Shown: positions 1 to 8,666, numbered from the stretch's first letter. The stretch is DNA of 60,425 nucleotides from Cyanobacteria bacterium CG_2015-22_32_23 (GCA_009993045.1 JAACUG010000065.1:1-60425), one strand, 5' to 3'. The notes: a model not told the origin generated them from the letters alone. Translations and numbers: made by a program.

Positions 1-298
1 AACCTTTGCCCATTTAACTTTGCCTCATAAACTCCTCCCAACCAAAATTTCGTTCACCTCATAGCGATCATCTATTTCTATAACCATATCATAGGTTAAA
101 CACTGCTTTTGACGATCAAACTTTTACCTTGCTTATTTATATTTTTTAACATATTTGGCACGAAATGATAACCATAGTATTGGTATTGAACTGATAATGA
201 TTATTGGAGGCTTATACAGTGTTCAAAAGTCAAGACACTTTACTGATAACTTGACCTTAAGTTTTACCTTTATTCACAATTTTTAACTTGTTAACTTC
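1..298. other. Leading intergenic region, no supported gene
   Basis: A+T-rich DNA before the first gene. I see no convincing coding region. The minus strand holds a 20-codon open frame (25-87) that continues in frame after a stop towards the left edge, but it is too short to call. The only other signal is a Fur-box-like palindrome near 192-207, listed separately. Confidence 0.5.
192..207. promoter_or_regulatory. Possible Fur-box-like palindrome
   Basis: The stretch TGATAATGATTATTGG contains a perfect ATAAT-G-ATTAT palindrome and matches roughly 12 of 19 positions of the classical Fur consensus. It lies about 90 bp upstream of the SLH protein start. In DNA this A+T-rich such a match could be chance, so iron control is only a suggestion. 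Confidence 0.25.
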
Positions 299-1045
299 AT
301 GAAATTTTTAACCAAATTAAAACTTACAACGTTCACCATATCAGCGTTGGTCTGTTGTAGTTCTATTAGTTTAGCCCAAATTCCTCAGATCCATCAAATA
401 GCTCAGATGGAAAATACTAATAATTCTGCTCCTCAACAGTCCTCTCTCCCCTTCAGTGACATTGAGAAAAATGTTTATAAATCGGAAATTATCAGGGCGT
501 GGGAATTAAAAATTATTGCAGGATTTCCTGATGGTACTTTTGCCCCAAATAAACCTGTTACCAGAGAACAAGCTATATCGATAATTGTTGATGCGATAAG
601 TACTATGACTACGGTAGATCTTAATGCTAAACCCACTCGTCCTGTTCGTCTTTTTACTGATGTACCTAGCGATCGCTGGAGTGCTCAAAAAATTGCTTGG
701 GCACAGTGGAATATTTTTCCTACAGGTACGCTAACAGGTAAGTTTCGCCCGACGGAGAATATTACTCGTAGTGAGTTAGTGGACTTCCTGAGAAAATCGG
801 CGGAAATGCTGAAAGTAAAAGCGGGACGTTCTCCAGCCTTGACTCCCACTCAACAACCCATCAATTTTTCCGATGTCTCTGGTTATAATCAACAGTTAAC
901 ATTACAGATGTCAGCTTATTGTCAGATTGCTTCACCCCTGGACGAAAAAGGTAAGAAGTTTGCTCCTAATAAACCTGCTCATAGAGATTACACCGCAGCA
1001 GCCATCGTGCGTACCCTTAAGTGTGTTGAAAATGATACAAAATAA
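299..1045 (+). CDS. Secreted S-layer homology (SLH) domain protein
   Basis: A 248-residue exported protein. An N-terminal signal peptide (about residues 1-26, hydrophobic core then SLAQ) is followed by three SLH-like modules: about 52-100 (FSDI start and the GFPDGTFAPNKPVTREQA motif), 118-170 (FTDVPSDRW, FRPTENITRSEL) and 190-240 (FSDV, KFAPNKPAHRDY). SLH modules typically bind peptidoglycan-linked polymers and anchor proteins in the envelope. Cyanobacterial SLH proteins are often long OprB-like porins, but here nothing follows the SLH modules, so this is a short stand-alone SLH protein. A good intrinsic terminator follows the gene. The specific role is unknown. Confidence 0.85.
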   Translation: MKFLTKLKLTTFTISALVCCSSISLAQIPQIHQIAQMENTNNSAPQQSSLPFSDIEKNVYKSEIIRAWELKIIAGFPDGTFAPNKPVTREQAISIIVDAISTMTTVDLNAKPTRPVRLFTDVPSDRWSAQKIAWAQWNIFPTGTLTGKFRPTENITRSELVDFLRKSAEMLKVKAGRSPALTPTQQPINFSDVSGYNQQLTLQMSAYCQIASPLDEKGKKFAPNKPAHRDYTAAAIVRTLKCVENDTK

Positions 1046-1094
1046 GAAAGAACAAACTAGGTTAGGATTTTCGAGAAATAAATAATTGTTAATT

Positions 1095-1124
1095 CAGGTG
1101 CTTAAATTCAAGTACCTGCTTTTA
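1095..1124 (+). terminator. Rho-independent terminator after the SLH gene
   Basis: A 9-bp stem (CAGGTGCTT / AAGTACCTG, one G-T wobble) with a 6-nt loop is followed by CTTTTA. It lies 50 bp after the SLH stop codon and separates it from the RND pump gene. Confidence 0.6.
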
Positions 1125-1264
1125 GTCATTTATTGCCTGTCTTAAATACTTCTGTTCTGCTCTACTAAAAATTCGATGACACTTTAATGATAAGTCAAAA
1201 AAAATAACTCTATTTAATTTCAGCAACTAATTTCAATGTTTTTTTATAAATAAGTATCTTCTCA

Positions 1265-4200
1265 ATGAGTATCTCCAATACTTTCATTAAAAGACCTGTT
1301 TTAGCAACAGTTTGTTCTTTAGTCATCGTTTTAGCAGGGGCGATCGCTCTTCCGTTACTTCCCATCGCCAAATTACCCCAACTTGCACCCACCCAAGTCA
1401 AAGTTACCGCCTCCTATAATGGTGCAGATGCTCAAACCACTGTCAATACCGTCACCACAATTATCGAACGGGAAATTAATGGGGTGGAGAATATGAAATA
1501 TATTAGCTCTAATACCAGTAATGACGGGGTTTCTAATATTACGGTAGCCTTTCCCACCAGTATTGATCGAAATGAAGCACAAGTTAACGTTCAAAATAGA
1601 GTATCTTTAGCAGAGCCAAAATTACCAGATTCCGTTAAGCAAACAGGGGTAAAAGTAGATAAAGCCTCTCCCAATATCCTGTTAGCCTATGCTTTTTATG
1701 CCGATAAAAATGACGAAGGAAAATCCATATATGATCCTGTTTTTATTAGTAATTACGTTGATTTGTTCGTCACCGATGAAATTAAACGTATTTTTGGGGT
1801 AGGTTCAATTACGGTTTTTGGTGAACGTAAATACGCTATGCGTATATGGCTAGACCCTTACAAGTTAGCCTCTCGAAATCTCAGTGCTAGTGATGTGGTT
1901 CAAGCTATTCAAAATCAAAACTTACAAGTTGGAGCAGGGCGTATTGGTCAAGAGCCTTCCCTTCCCGAACAACAGTTTGAAATTCCCCTTCGTAGCTCAG
2001 GACGTTTCAGAACTCCCGAAGAAGCGGAAGAATTGGTGGTAAAAGTTGGGGATAACGGTACTTTAATTAAACTTAGGGATGTAGGCAAAATAGAATTAGG
2101 TGCTGAAAATTACGACACTTCAGCAATTTACAATGGTGAACCTGCCATTGGTTTCGCTATCTATCAATTACCCGGCACAAATGCTTTAGCTACAGGAGAA
2201 GCCATTAAAAATAAGATTACAGAATTGCAAAATAGTTTCCCCTCTGGCTTAAAAGTTGATGTGGCTTTTGATACCACAGATTTTGTTACCGTTGCCATCG
2301 ATGATGTTAAGAGTAATACTTTTGAAGCGATTATTTATGCCATTATTACCATCATGATCTTTTTGCAAAATTGGCGTTTAGCGATTATTCCAGCTATTGC
2401 CATGCCTGTAGCGATGATCGGTTCATTAGCGGTAGTTTTAAGTTTCGGATTGGAATTAAATTTGTTAACTCTATTCGGGATTATTTTAGCCATCGGTACG
2501 GTGACAGATGATGGGGTGGTAATTGTGGAAGCGGTGCAAGTCAAAATGTCTCAAGGAATGAGACCGTTACAAGCCTCCCTCGATGCTATGGAAGAATTAG
2601 GAGGTGCCATCGTCGCTTCGGCGTTGAGTCAGTTAGCGATATTTATTCCCGTAGCCTTTTTCCCGGGTACAACAGGGATTGTTTATCGTCAATTTGCCAT
2701 AACTTTAGCCGCAGCCATTGTTTTTTCTACCTTTAACGCCCTCACTCTTTCCCCTACTCTGGCATCCTTGATTTTACGCCCAAAAAATGCCTCTCCTGAT
2801 CCCCTTGATCGAACTATTAATTTCTTATTCGGTTGGTTTTTCCGTCTTTTTAACACCGTTTTTGGTTGGATTGAAAATCTTTACGGTAAGTTAATCACCA
2901 CCCTAACTAACATAAAATTAGTAATTATGATCATTTTTGTGGGGGGATTAGCGGCAACAGTATTTATGTATAGCATTATTCCCTCTGGTTTTATCCCTGA
3001 AGAAGATCAAGGATACTTTTTTATCTTGGGTAATTCTCCTTCTAATACTTCTTTAAACTATACCAACAAGGAAGTTGCCCAAGTGAATGATATTCTCAAA
3101 GATATTCCCGAAGTAAAAGGTTATCTAGGCATCGCAGGAACAAGTTTTGAAGGTAATAACTACAATAAATATCTTTTCTTTACCCGTCTGAAGCCTTGGG
3201 AAGAACGATCAAACCCTGAGCAGTCAGCCTTTGGGTTATTAAGAAATCTTAATCAGGATTTGAGAACTAAAATGACAGGCTCAAAAGTAGTGGCAATTAA
3301 TGCTCCTGCCGTAGATGGTTTAAGTGCTACAGGGGGTTTAGAGTTTCAGTTGCAAAATCGAAGCGGTTTACCCATGGAAAACATGATCGAAGTAGCACGA
3401 AAATATATCGCTAGTGCTAATAAACGCCCCGAATTGCAAAACGTCTTTACTCCATTTACATTTTACACAGATCAACAGGAAATCAATCTTGATCGAGATA
3501 AAATTAACGCCATGAATGTGGATGTATCTGAAGTGTTAAACACCTTGCAAACCTATATCGGTTCTCGTTATGTTAATGACTTCGTTTTTGCTAACCGTCA
3601 ATATCGAGTTTATGCCCAAATGAAACCCGAATTTCGAGCCAATCCTTCGGATATTGAGAATCTTTATGTTAAATCTCGTAATGGTGAATTAGTACAACTC
3701 AGTAACCTTGTCACCATACAAGACATTAATTATCCTCCTACCCTAACTAATTACAATATTTATCCCGCTATCAAAATTCAAGCCGCCCCTGCTAGTGGTT
3801 ATAGTTCAGGTCAAGCTATCAAAGTAATGGAAGAAGTGGCAAAAGAAACTTTACCTAATGGTTTCGGTTATGAGTGGACGGGTAGCGCTTTAGAAGAATT
3901 ATCCGCAGGAGGTGCAACGGCGATAATTTTCGGTTTAGGTTTTGTGTTGGTATTCCTTGTTTTAGCGGCCCAATATGAAAGCTACATCGATCCTACCATT
4001 ATCATGCTTACCGTGCCTTTGTCCACTTTAGGGGCATTATTAGCAATCTGGTTAAGAGCAAATCTTTTACAAGAGGGGGGATTTTGGCCCGTTATCAGTA
4101 ACGACATTTACGCTCAAGTGGGGTTATTGATGTTAATTGGCATGGCATCGAAAAACGCTATTTTGATTGTGGAAAGTGCTAACGAATTTGTCGAGCAAGG

Positions 4201-4450
4201 TTTGGAATTTACCCAAGCTGCCATCGCCGCCGCTAAATCTCGTTTTCGCCCCATTATGATGACTTCTCTATCTGGTATTGTGGGATATATTCCCTTGATG
4301 ACGGCAGGGGGTGCAGGGGCGTTAAGTCGTTGGTCCATCGGTACTGTAAGTTTTGGGGGTTATCTGGTGGCTACAGTATTAAGTTTAGCGATCGCACCTA
4401 TTTTATATATTGTCATTAAAACCTTTGAAAAGAAAGTTTTAGATAGCTAA
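1265..4450 (+). CDS. RND-family efflux pump permease (HAE1/AcrB type)
   Basis: This 1061-residue inner-membrane pump is the normal AcrB-family length, with the expected duplicated layout: a transmembrane helix near residues 12-30, a large periplasmic porter domain, helices from about 335, a second porter domain and a final helix bundle ending near 1050. The TM4 segment GTVTDDGVVIVEAV carries the paired aspartates used for proton relay in AcrB-like pumps (known from the family). Hydrophobic substrates or drugs are expected, with export through a periplasmic adaptor and a TolC-type channel. No adaptor gene adjoins it; a candidate adaptor lies about 36 kb away at 40613-42022. The ATG start gives the canonical N-terminus ISNTFIKRPVLA. 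Substrate cannot be told from sequence. Confidence 0.93.
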   Translation: MSISNTFIKRPVLATVCSLVIVLAGAIALPLLPIAKLPQLAPTQVKVTASYNGADAQTTVNTVTTIIEREINGVENMKYISSNTSNDGVSNITVAFPTSIDRNEAQVNVQNRVSLAEPKLPDSVKQTGVKVDKASPNILLAYAFYADKNDEGKSIYDPVFISNYVDLFVTDEIKRIFGVGSITVFGERKYAMRIWLDPYKLASRNLSASDVVQAIQNQNLQVGAGRIGQEPSLPEQQFEIPLRSSGRFRTPEEAEELVVKVGDNGTLIKLRDVGKIELGAENYDTSAIYNGEPAIGFAIYQLPGTNALATGEAIKNKITELQNSFPSGLKVDVAFDTTDFVTVAIDDVKSNTFEAIIYAIITIMIFLQNWRLAIIPAIAMPVAMIGSLAVVLSFGLELNLLTLFGIILAIGTVTDDGVVIVEAVQVKMSQGMRPLQASLDAMEELGGAIVASALSQLAIFIPVAFFPGTTGIVYRQFAITLAAAIVFSTFNALTLSPTLASLILRPKNASPDPLDRTINFLFGWFFRLFNTVFGWIENLYGKLITTLTNIKLVIMIIFVGGLAATVFMYSIIPSGFIPEEDQGYFFILGNSPSNTSLNYTNKEVAQVNDILKDIPEVKGYLGIAGTSFEGNNYNKYLFFTRLKPWEERSNPEQSAFGLLRNLNQDLRTKMTGSKVVAINAPAVDGLSATGGLEFQLQNRSGLPMENMIEVARKYIASANKRPELQNVFTPFTFYTDQQEINLDRDKINAMNVDVSEVLNTLQTYIGSRYVNDFVFANRQYRVYAQMKPEFRANPSDIENLYVKSRNGELVQLSNLVTIQDINYPPTLTNYNIYPAIKIQAAPASGYSSGQAIKVMEEVAKETLPNGFGYEWTGSALEELSAGGATAIIFGLGFVLVFLVLAAQYESYIDPTIIMLTVPLSTLGALLAIWLRANLLQEGGFWPVISNDIYAQVGLLMLIGMASKNAILIVESANEFVEQGLEFTQAAIAAAKSRFRPIMMTSLSGIVGYIPLMTAGGAGALSRWSIGTVSFGGYLVATVLSLAIAPILYIVIKTFEKKVLDS

Positions 4451-4555
4451 GCTGGTAGTTATCCAATGATAGTTGCTCTAATTTAAAAAATTGGAAAAAT
4501 AATGACTTTTCCTGATCTTTACCCATAAATAATTTTATTAACTACATATAAACCT

Positions 4556-5326
4556 ATGAATTATTCTCGCCTTTTATTAACTGTTACTCTTTGTGTAACT
4601 TTTGGTTTAGATTTAGCACCGAAAATACAGGCTCAAAATATTCCAGTTATGGCTACAAACACACCATCCATGACAACGGAAGAATTATTCACCCAAGTCT
4701 GTGATTTTCTCAAGAATCAACAATCCATCAGTGTCGAAATGGATATTACCTATGACAACGTTCTCACATCGGGATCAAAAGTTCAATATAGCGGTTACAA
4801 AAAAGTTTCAGCCCAAAGACCAAATATGGTAAGAGTTGACACCGTAGCGGATCAGGGTAATCGAAGTTTTTATTATGATGGTAAAACCATTACCTTGTTT
4901 TCTCCTAGTTTGAAGGTTTTTGCCTCTAAAGAAGCACCAGCCAATATAGATGAAATGCTGAACACCATTGAGGAAAAGTTGGGTTTTACTATTCCCATGG
5001 CTAACCTATTTACCACTAATCCTTGTGTTATCCTAGATAATGTTGTAGAACAACCTTTATACATTGGCAGTAACTTAGTTAATCGAGAGGAAACGGATCA
5101 TATACTGATTGTTACCGATGATTGGGATGGACAAGTGTGGATTAGTCAAAATGATCCTCCTCTCATCAAAAAGGCGATCGTCACCTATAAAAATTTACCA
5201 AATTCCCCTCAATATACGGTGTTATTTTCTAATTGGAACTTTAAACCGTCTTTTGCTCTAGATACCTTTACTTTTAAACCCTCTGAAGATAACTTCAAGG
5301 TGGAAATATTGCCTTCTGAACCGTAA
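4556..5326 (+). CDS. DUF2092-like periplasmic protein
   Basis: A 256-residue protein with a signal peptide ending near residue 26 (KIQAQN). The mature region resembles DUF2092 proteins, which look related to LolA/LolB-type lipoprotein-binding folds: early residues TEELFTQVCDFLKNQQSISV, then VQYSGYKKVSAQRPNMVRV, then FYYDGKTITLFSPSLKVFA, a beta-rich pattern. It follows the RND pump by 105 bp on the same strand, and a hairpin cluster follows its stop. A periplasmic location is well supported. The biochemical role is not established, and the DUF assignment rests on remembered family features. Confidence 0.7.
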   Translation: MNYSRLLLTVTLCVTFGLDLAPKIQAQNIPVMATNTPSMTTEELFTQVCDFLKNQQSISVEMDITYDNVLTSGSKVQYSGYKKVSAQRPNMVRVDTVADQGNRSFYYDGKTITLFSPSLKVFASKEAPANIDEMLNTIEEKLGFTIPMANLFTTNPCVILDNVVEQPLYIGSNLVNREETDHILIVTDDWDGQVWISQNDPPLIKKAIVTYKNLPNSPQYTVLFSNWNFKPSFALDTFTFKPSEDNFKVEILPSEP

Positions 5327-5329
5327 AAC

Positions 5330-5399
5330 AGGCATCTTGCCTGTGAGACATTTGTGGGCAATGCCCCCCTACTCAGTAGTCTCCTTATTAAGGGGGGTT
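5330..5399. repeat. Cluster of REP-like hairpins between two genes
   Basis: Three inverted repeats lie in 70 bp: ACAGGCA-TCT-TGCCTGT (5330-5346), GGGCA-A-TGCCC (5358-5368), and CCCCCC...GGGGGG bounding 5366-5399. The cluster could end transcription of the upstream gene or be a dispersed repeat. An open frame can be read through it from 5354, but the hairpins and the later Shine-Dalgarno site argue that it is not coding. Confidence 0.6.
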
Positions 5400-5443
5400 G
5401 GGGGGAATCGATAAACAAACTTTATATTTACAGGAGTAAAATC

Positions 5444-6346
5444 ATGAAACTATCCCATAAACCCTTTATTTTTACGATGGCGCTTCTTTTAACCATCTTC
5501 ACTGTTTTATCCGATTTCGCCTACGCTGGACGTGGTGGCGGTGGCAGGGGTGGCGGTGGTGGAAGCCGAGGTGGTGGTGGTGCTAGAACTAGCAGTGTAC
5601 AAAGATCAAGCGGTTCGAGAAGTTCAGGTTCAAGAAGTAATGCTTCAATAGGTGGTGGTGCATCTCCACGAGTAGGTAGTAGTACCAGTTTACAAAATCG
5701 TGGTAATTTTAGTAACTCCTCCCAAAGCCGTCAAGGTAATCGTCAAGCTAGTCAGGGCAATCGACAAGATAATCGTCAAACTAATCAGGGAGAAAGACAA
5801 ACTAACCGCAGTGATGCTGAAGGTAATCGTCAAGATAACCGCAGTCAAAATCAAGGAAACCGTCAAGACAATATGGGGAATCGTCAAGATAACCGTCAAA
5901 ACAATGCTGGAAATCGTCAAGATAATCGTCAAAACAATGCTGGAAATCGTCAAGATAGCCGTCAAGATTTTGTCAACGATAATTGGTACGGTGGCGGTTG
6001 GTATGGCGGAGGCTACTATGCCCCTCCTGGATGGGGTGCTTGGGCAGGATTAGCAGGATTAACGGCAGGATTAGCCATCGGTGCTAGTGTGAGTACTCCT
6101 CCCCCCTACTATGATACTGTTTATGTTGGCTCAACTTCTTATATCTATTCCGATGGAGTTTATATGCAACCCAGTAATGGTGGCTATGTCATTAGTTCAC
6201 CCCCAGTAGGGGTAGTGGTTAACTATCTCCCTGATGGATGTAAAATGATTCAACAAGGCAATATTCAGTATTACGACTGTGCAGGGATCTATTATCAAAC
6301 TTTTTATCAAAATGGTGCAACGGTTTACAAAGTCATACAATATTAA
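5444..6346 (+). CDS. Secreted glycine- and Asn/Gln/Arg-rich protein with DUF6515-like C-terminus
   Basis: I place the start at the ATG at 5444, preceded by AGGAG (5432-5436), which leaves a 300-residue protein. The frame is open from 5354, but that segment is the hairpin cluster and would bury the signal peptide (MKLSHKPFIFTMALLL, cleavage near AYA-G). The mature protein has a glycine-rich stretch (GGGGRGGGG), a Ser/Arg-rich stretch, then about 80 residues of GNRQDNRQNN-type repeats, and finally a Gly/Tyr-rich hydrophobic segment and beta-rich units (YVISSPPVGVVVNYLPDGC, then IQYYDCAGIYY) like DUF6515. A cell-envelope role is likely. The low-complexity middle reads as structural rather than enzymatic. 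Confidence 0.75.
   Translation: MKLSHKPFIFTMALLLTIFTVLSDFAYAGRGGGGRGGGGGSRGGGGARTSSVQRSSGSRSSGSRSNASIGGGASPRVGSSTSLQNRGNFSNSSQSRQGNRQASQGNRQDNRQTNQGERQTNRSDAEGNRQDNRSQNQGNRQDNMGNRQDNRQNNAGNRQDNRQNNAGNRQDSRQDFVNDNWYGGGWYGGGYYAPPGWGAWAGLAGLTAGLAIGASVSTPPPYYDTVYVGSTSYIYSDGVYMQPSNGGYVISSPPVGVVVNYLPDGCKMIQQGNIQYYDCAGIYYQTFYQNGATVYKVIQY
5876..5962 (+). repeat. 33-bp in-frame tandem repeat within the secreted protein gene
   Basis: The unit encodes GNRQDNRQNNA and is repeated nearly identically in tandem, followed by a partial copy (GNRQDSRQD). More diverged RQDN units extend upstream to about 5740. The repeats generate long spurious open frames on the other frame and strand. Confidence 0.8.
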
Positions 6347-6414
6347 TTTTTACTCAGATCGTGGAAGATAGGAGAAAGAGCAACGGGATTCAAATTGAGT
6401 TAAACTATTAATTT

Positions 6415-7083
6415 TTATGTTATTTTGACAAATTTTTGAGCCAATAAATCAATACCCGTAATTGCCGTACCTACTACCACGGAAAAACACCCTAAATCAA
6501 GGGCTTTTCTTACTTCTTCAGGGGTTTTAATTCCTCCTTCACAAATAATTGGTTTATCGATAGTTTTGACTAATTTCTCGATAAATTCAAAGCTAGGGGG
6601 TATCAAATCCTGTGTTATTTCTGTATAACCATAAAGAGTTGTACCAATAAAATCAGCCCCAGCATTAGAAGCAGCGATGGCATTTTCGAGAGTATCAATA
6701 TCAGCCATTACCAACTTCCCTAGTTTTTCCTTAATTTGAGTGATAATTTCTGCGAACGTCTCCCCATGGGGACGACTTCTTTGAGTGGCATCAATGGCTA
6801 TAATATCAGCTCCTGCTTCACTTACCGCTAGGGCATCCATAAAACGAGGAGTAATATATACAGAAGAATTAAGTCCCATTTGTTTCCATAAACCGATAAC
6901 GGGAATATCTGGTAATAATTGCTTAACCGCTCTAATATGACTAGGGCTATCAATTCTTAAACCTTTTGCCCCTTGGTTAACACAGGCTTTGGCTATGGCT
7001 GAAATAATATCTGGATTATGTAACGGTGAATCACTAGGCGCTTGACAGGAAATAATGAGACTCGATTGTAAGGTTTCGATCAT
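6415..7083 (-). CDS. nanE: N-acetylmannosamine-6-phosphate 2-epimerase (NanE family)
   Basis: A 222-residue cytoplasmic TIM-barrel protein of the NanE family, which converts ManNAc-6-phosphate to GlcNAc-6-phosphate. Family features visible are GLRIDSP early, GLWK near residues 64-67, ADIIAIDATQRSRP at 92-105, VMADIDTLENA near 125-135, GADFIGTTLYGYT near 143-153, and the phosphate-binding CEGGIKTPEE and VVVGTAITG segments. The length is typical. No sialic-acid catabolism genes (nanA, nanK) are nearby, so its role here is probably amino-sugar recycling (inference). It directly follows the rplA block on the same strand, with only a transposase remnant and hairpins between them. Confidence 0.88.
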   Translation of the reverse strand: MIETLQSSLIISCQAPSDSPLHNPDIISAIAKACVNQGAKGLRIDSPSHIRAVKQLLPDIPVIGLWKQMGLNSSVYITPRFMDALAVSEAGADIIAIDATQRSRPHGETFAEIITQIKEKLGKLVMADIDTLENAIAASNAGADFIGTTLYGYTEITQDLIPPSFEFIEKLVKTIDKPIICEGGIKTPEEVRKALDLGCFSVVVGTAITGIDLLAQKFVKIT

Positions 7084-7104
7084 AAAATTATGAACTTTTG
7101 AGCT

Positions 7105-7194
7105 TTATAAATTAGCGTCTGTTTCCCATCTTCTCAGGGTTGAGGTACTAACACCTTTTAATTTTGTGGCTTCAGAAATAGATAATTTACTCAT
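7105..7194 (-). pseudogene. Truncated IS607-type TnpA N-terminus (MerR-like helix-turn-helix remnant)
   Basis: A 29-codon frame starts at 7194 and stops at 7105. Its translation, in pieces, is MSKLSISEATKLKG and VSTSTLRRWETDANL. This is the signature N-terminus of IS607-family serine-recombinase TnpA proteins, which begin with a MerR-like helix-turn-helix (ISEAAKLxGVSxxTLRRWE). The rest of the recombinase and the companion tnpB are absent. It ends 21 bp before the nanE start and lies between rplA and nanE, so it looks like the scar of an insertion or rearrangement. A genuine micro-protein is possible but less likely. Confidence 0.6.
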
Positions 7195-7258
7195 TGTTCT
7201 AGTCTAGCTCAATAAATGAGTAAGTTTAAGAAATTTAAGTAATTTTTTGTTAACTGTT

Positions 7259-7313
7259 AAAAGCCCCTAAATTCCCTATAATGGGGACTTTTTTATGCCC
7301 CAAAGTTGGGGCA
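7259..7313 (-). terminator. Paired hairpins after rplA, probable terminator
   Basis: Read in the direction of rplA transcription, the first hairpin is TGCCCC-AACTTT-GGGGCA (7313-7296). The second pairs AAAAGTCCCC with GGGGCTTTT (7292-7259, one bulged A). Both lie within 70 bp of the rplA stop. The second ends in a short U-run on this strand and also has a CTTTTTT tail on the opposite strand, so it could act in both directions. Confidence 0.5.
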
Positions 7314-7325
7314 AGGGGACAAAAA

Positions 7326-8036
7326 TTAATCGTTTAATTTAAGATCTCTTAAAGAATTAATATCAACTTCAATGGAAGGCCCCATAGAAGAAGAAACATA
7401 TACACTACGCCAGTAACGACCTTTAGCACCCGAAGGACGCTGACGATCAACGGTTTCTTGTATTGCTTTTAAGTTAGATAATAAATCCTCAGTAGGGAAA
7501 GAAGATTTACCAAAAAGTACATGGACAATACCAGTACGATCCGCACGAAATTCTAATTTACCAGCTTTAAACTCATTAATAGCCCCAGCCAAATCAGTAG
7601 TAACAGTACCACCTTTAGGAGAAGGCATTAAACCTTTAGGACCTAAAACACGACCTAATTTAGCGATTTTAGGCATCATATCGGGAGTAGCGATTAAAAC
7701 ATCAAAATCCATCATTCCTTTTTGAATTTCGTCGATTAAATCTTCTTCCCCAACAATATCAGCACCAGCTAACTCAGCTAATTTTACTTGTTCACCTCTA
7801 GTAATTACGGCTACTCGGACAGTTTGCCCTGTACCTTTAGGTAAACTAACAGTAGTTCTCAATTGTTGATCCGTGTATTTAGGATCAATCCCTAAGCGGA
7901 TATGAACTTCTGTCGTTTCATCAAACTTAGCAGTAGCAATTTCTTTTAATAATTGTAATGCTTCTAAAGGCTGATAGGCTTTGGCTTCCACCTTAGAAGC
8001 CGCCTCTTTATATCTACGACTTACTTTTTTACTCAT
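7326..8036 (-). CDS. rplA: 50S ribosomal protein L1
   Basis: A 236-residue protein of normal L1 length. It forms the mobile L1 stalk of the 50S subunit, binds 23S rRNA, and in many bacteria represses translation of its own operon. Recognisable segments are [20 protein letters not shown] near the start, VRVAVITRG, the central [18 protein letters not shown] motif, and the C-terminal [18 protein letters not shown]. It lies 189 bp after rplK in the secE-nusG-rplK-rplA block. The usual next genes, rplJ and rplL, are not here. Confidence 0.98.
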   Translation of the reverse strand: MSKKVSRRYKEAASKVEAKAYQPLEALQLLKEIATAKFDETTEVHIRLGIDPKYTDQQLRTTVSLPKGTGQTVRVAVITRGEQVKLAELAGADIVGEEDLIDEIQKGMMDFDVLIATPDMMPKIAKLGRVLGPKGLMPSPKGGTVTTDLAGAINEFKAGKLEFRADRTGIVHVLFGKSSFPTEDLLSNLKAIQETVDRQRPSGAKGRYWRSVYVSSSMGPSIEVDINSLRDLKLND

Positions 8037-8225
8037 TTACGTTATGTATCTCCTTGGGTAAAATAACGAAGTTATACTTTTAGTGGTCAGTTATCAGCGT
8101 TACAGAGGTTCTGTGGCTTCAAAATATGACCTTTGTGGTTGTATAATACCTCTCCCCAGAATAAAATTTCTTTTATATTCAACTATGTGTTAGTTGGGTT
8201 CGTGGGTATAAAATTGTTGTTTTTT

Positions 8226-8651
8226 TTAATCAACTACGGTAACACCCATATTACGGGCAGTACCAGCGATAATTTTCATAGCAGCTTCAATGTCATTAGC
8301 ATTCAAGTCTGGCATTTTGGTTTGAGCAATGTCTCGTAACTGATCCCGAGTAATTTTTGCGACTTTAATGCGATTAGGTTCTTTTGAACCAGTTTCAACA
8401 CCTACCGCTTTTTTGATTAACACAGAAGCAGGAGGAGTTTTAAGAATGAAAGTAAAACTACGATCTTCAAAAACAGAAATTTCGACAGGAATAATCATCC
8501 CAACCTGATTTGCTGTTTTGGCGTTATATTCTTTACAGAATGCCATAATATTCACACCATGTTGACCTAATGCAGGACCAACGGGGGGTGCTGGGTTTGC
8601 CTTACCTGCGGGTAAAGCTAATTTGATCAATGCAACGACTTTTTTTGCCAT
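8226..8651 (-). CDS. rplK: 50S ribosomal protein L11
   Basis: A 141-residue protein, the standard L11 length. It binds the GTPase-associated centre of 23S rRNA and contacts elongation factors. The N-terminal domain has the proline-rich [19 protein letters not shown] segment near residues 15-34, followed by [13 protein letters not shown]. The C-terminal RNA-binding domain contains [26 protein letters not shown]. It begins 15 bp after nusG, consistent with cotranscription. Confidence 0.98.
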   Translation of the reverse strand: MAKKVVALIKLALPAGKANPAPPVGPALGQHGVNIMAFCKEYNAKTANQVGMIIPVEISVFEDRSFTFILKTPPASVLIKKAVGVETGSKEPNRIKVAKITRDQLRDIAQTKMPDLNANDIEAAMKIIAGTARNMGVTVVD

Positions 8652-8666
8652 TGTTAAAGTATCCTT

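Noticed and set aside
25-87. Minus-strand 20-codon frame that reads on after a stop to the left edge (MVIEIDDRYEVNEILVGRSL)
   Set aside because: It has a coding-like look, but it is short, has a stop between the two parts and no recognisable family. It could be an inactivated gene, which only sequence left of the window can show.
5354-5443. Upstream extension of the secreted protein frame
   Set aside because: It covers the hairpin cluster and would place 30 residues before a good signal peptide; the ATG at 5444 has AGGAG at proper spacing.
5690-6053. Two long frames on the other strand and frame inside the repeat-rich secreted protein gene
   Set aside because: They are products of the 33-bp repeat: a period divisible by three keeps all frames open. 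They have no start signal or family similarity.
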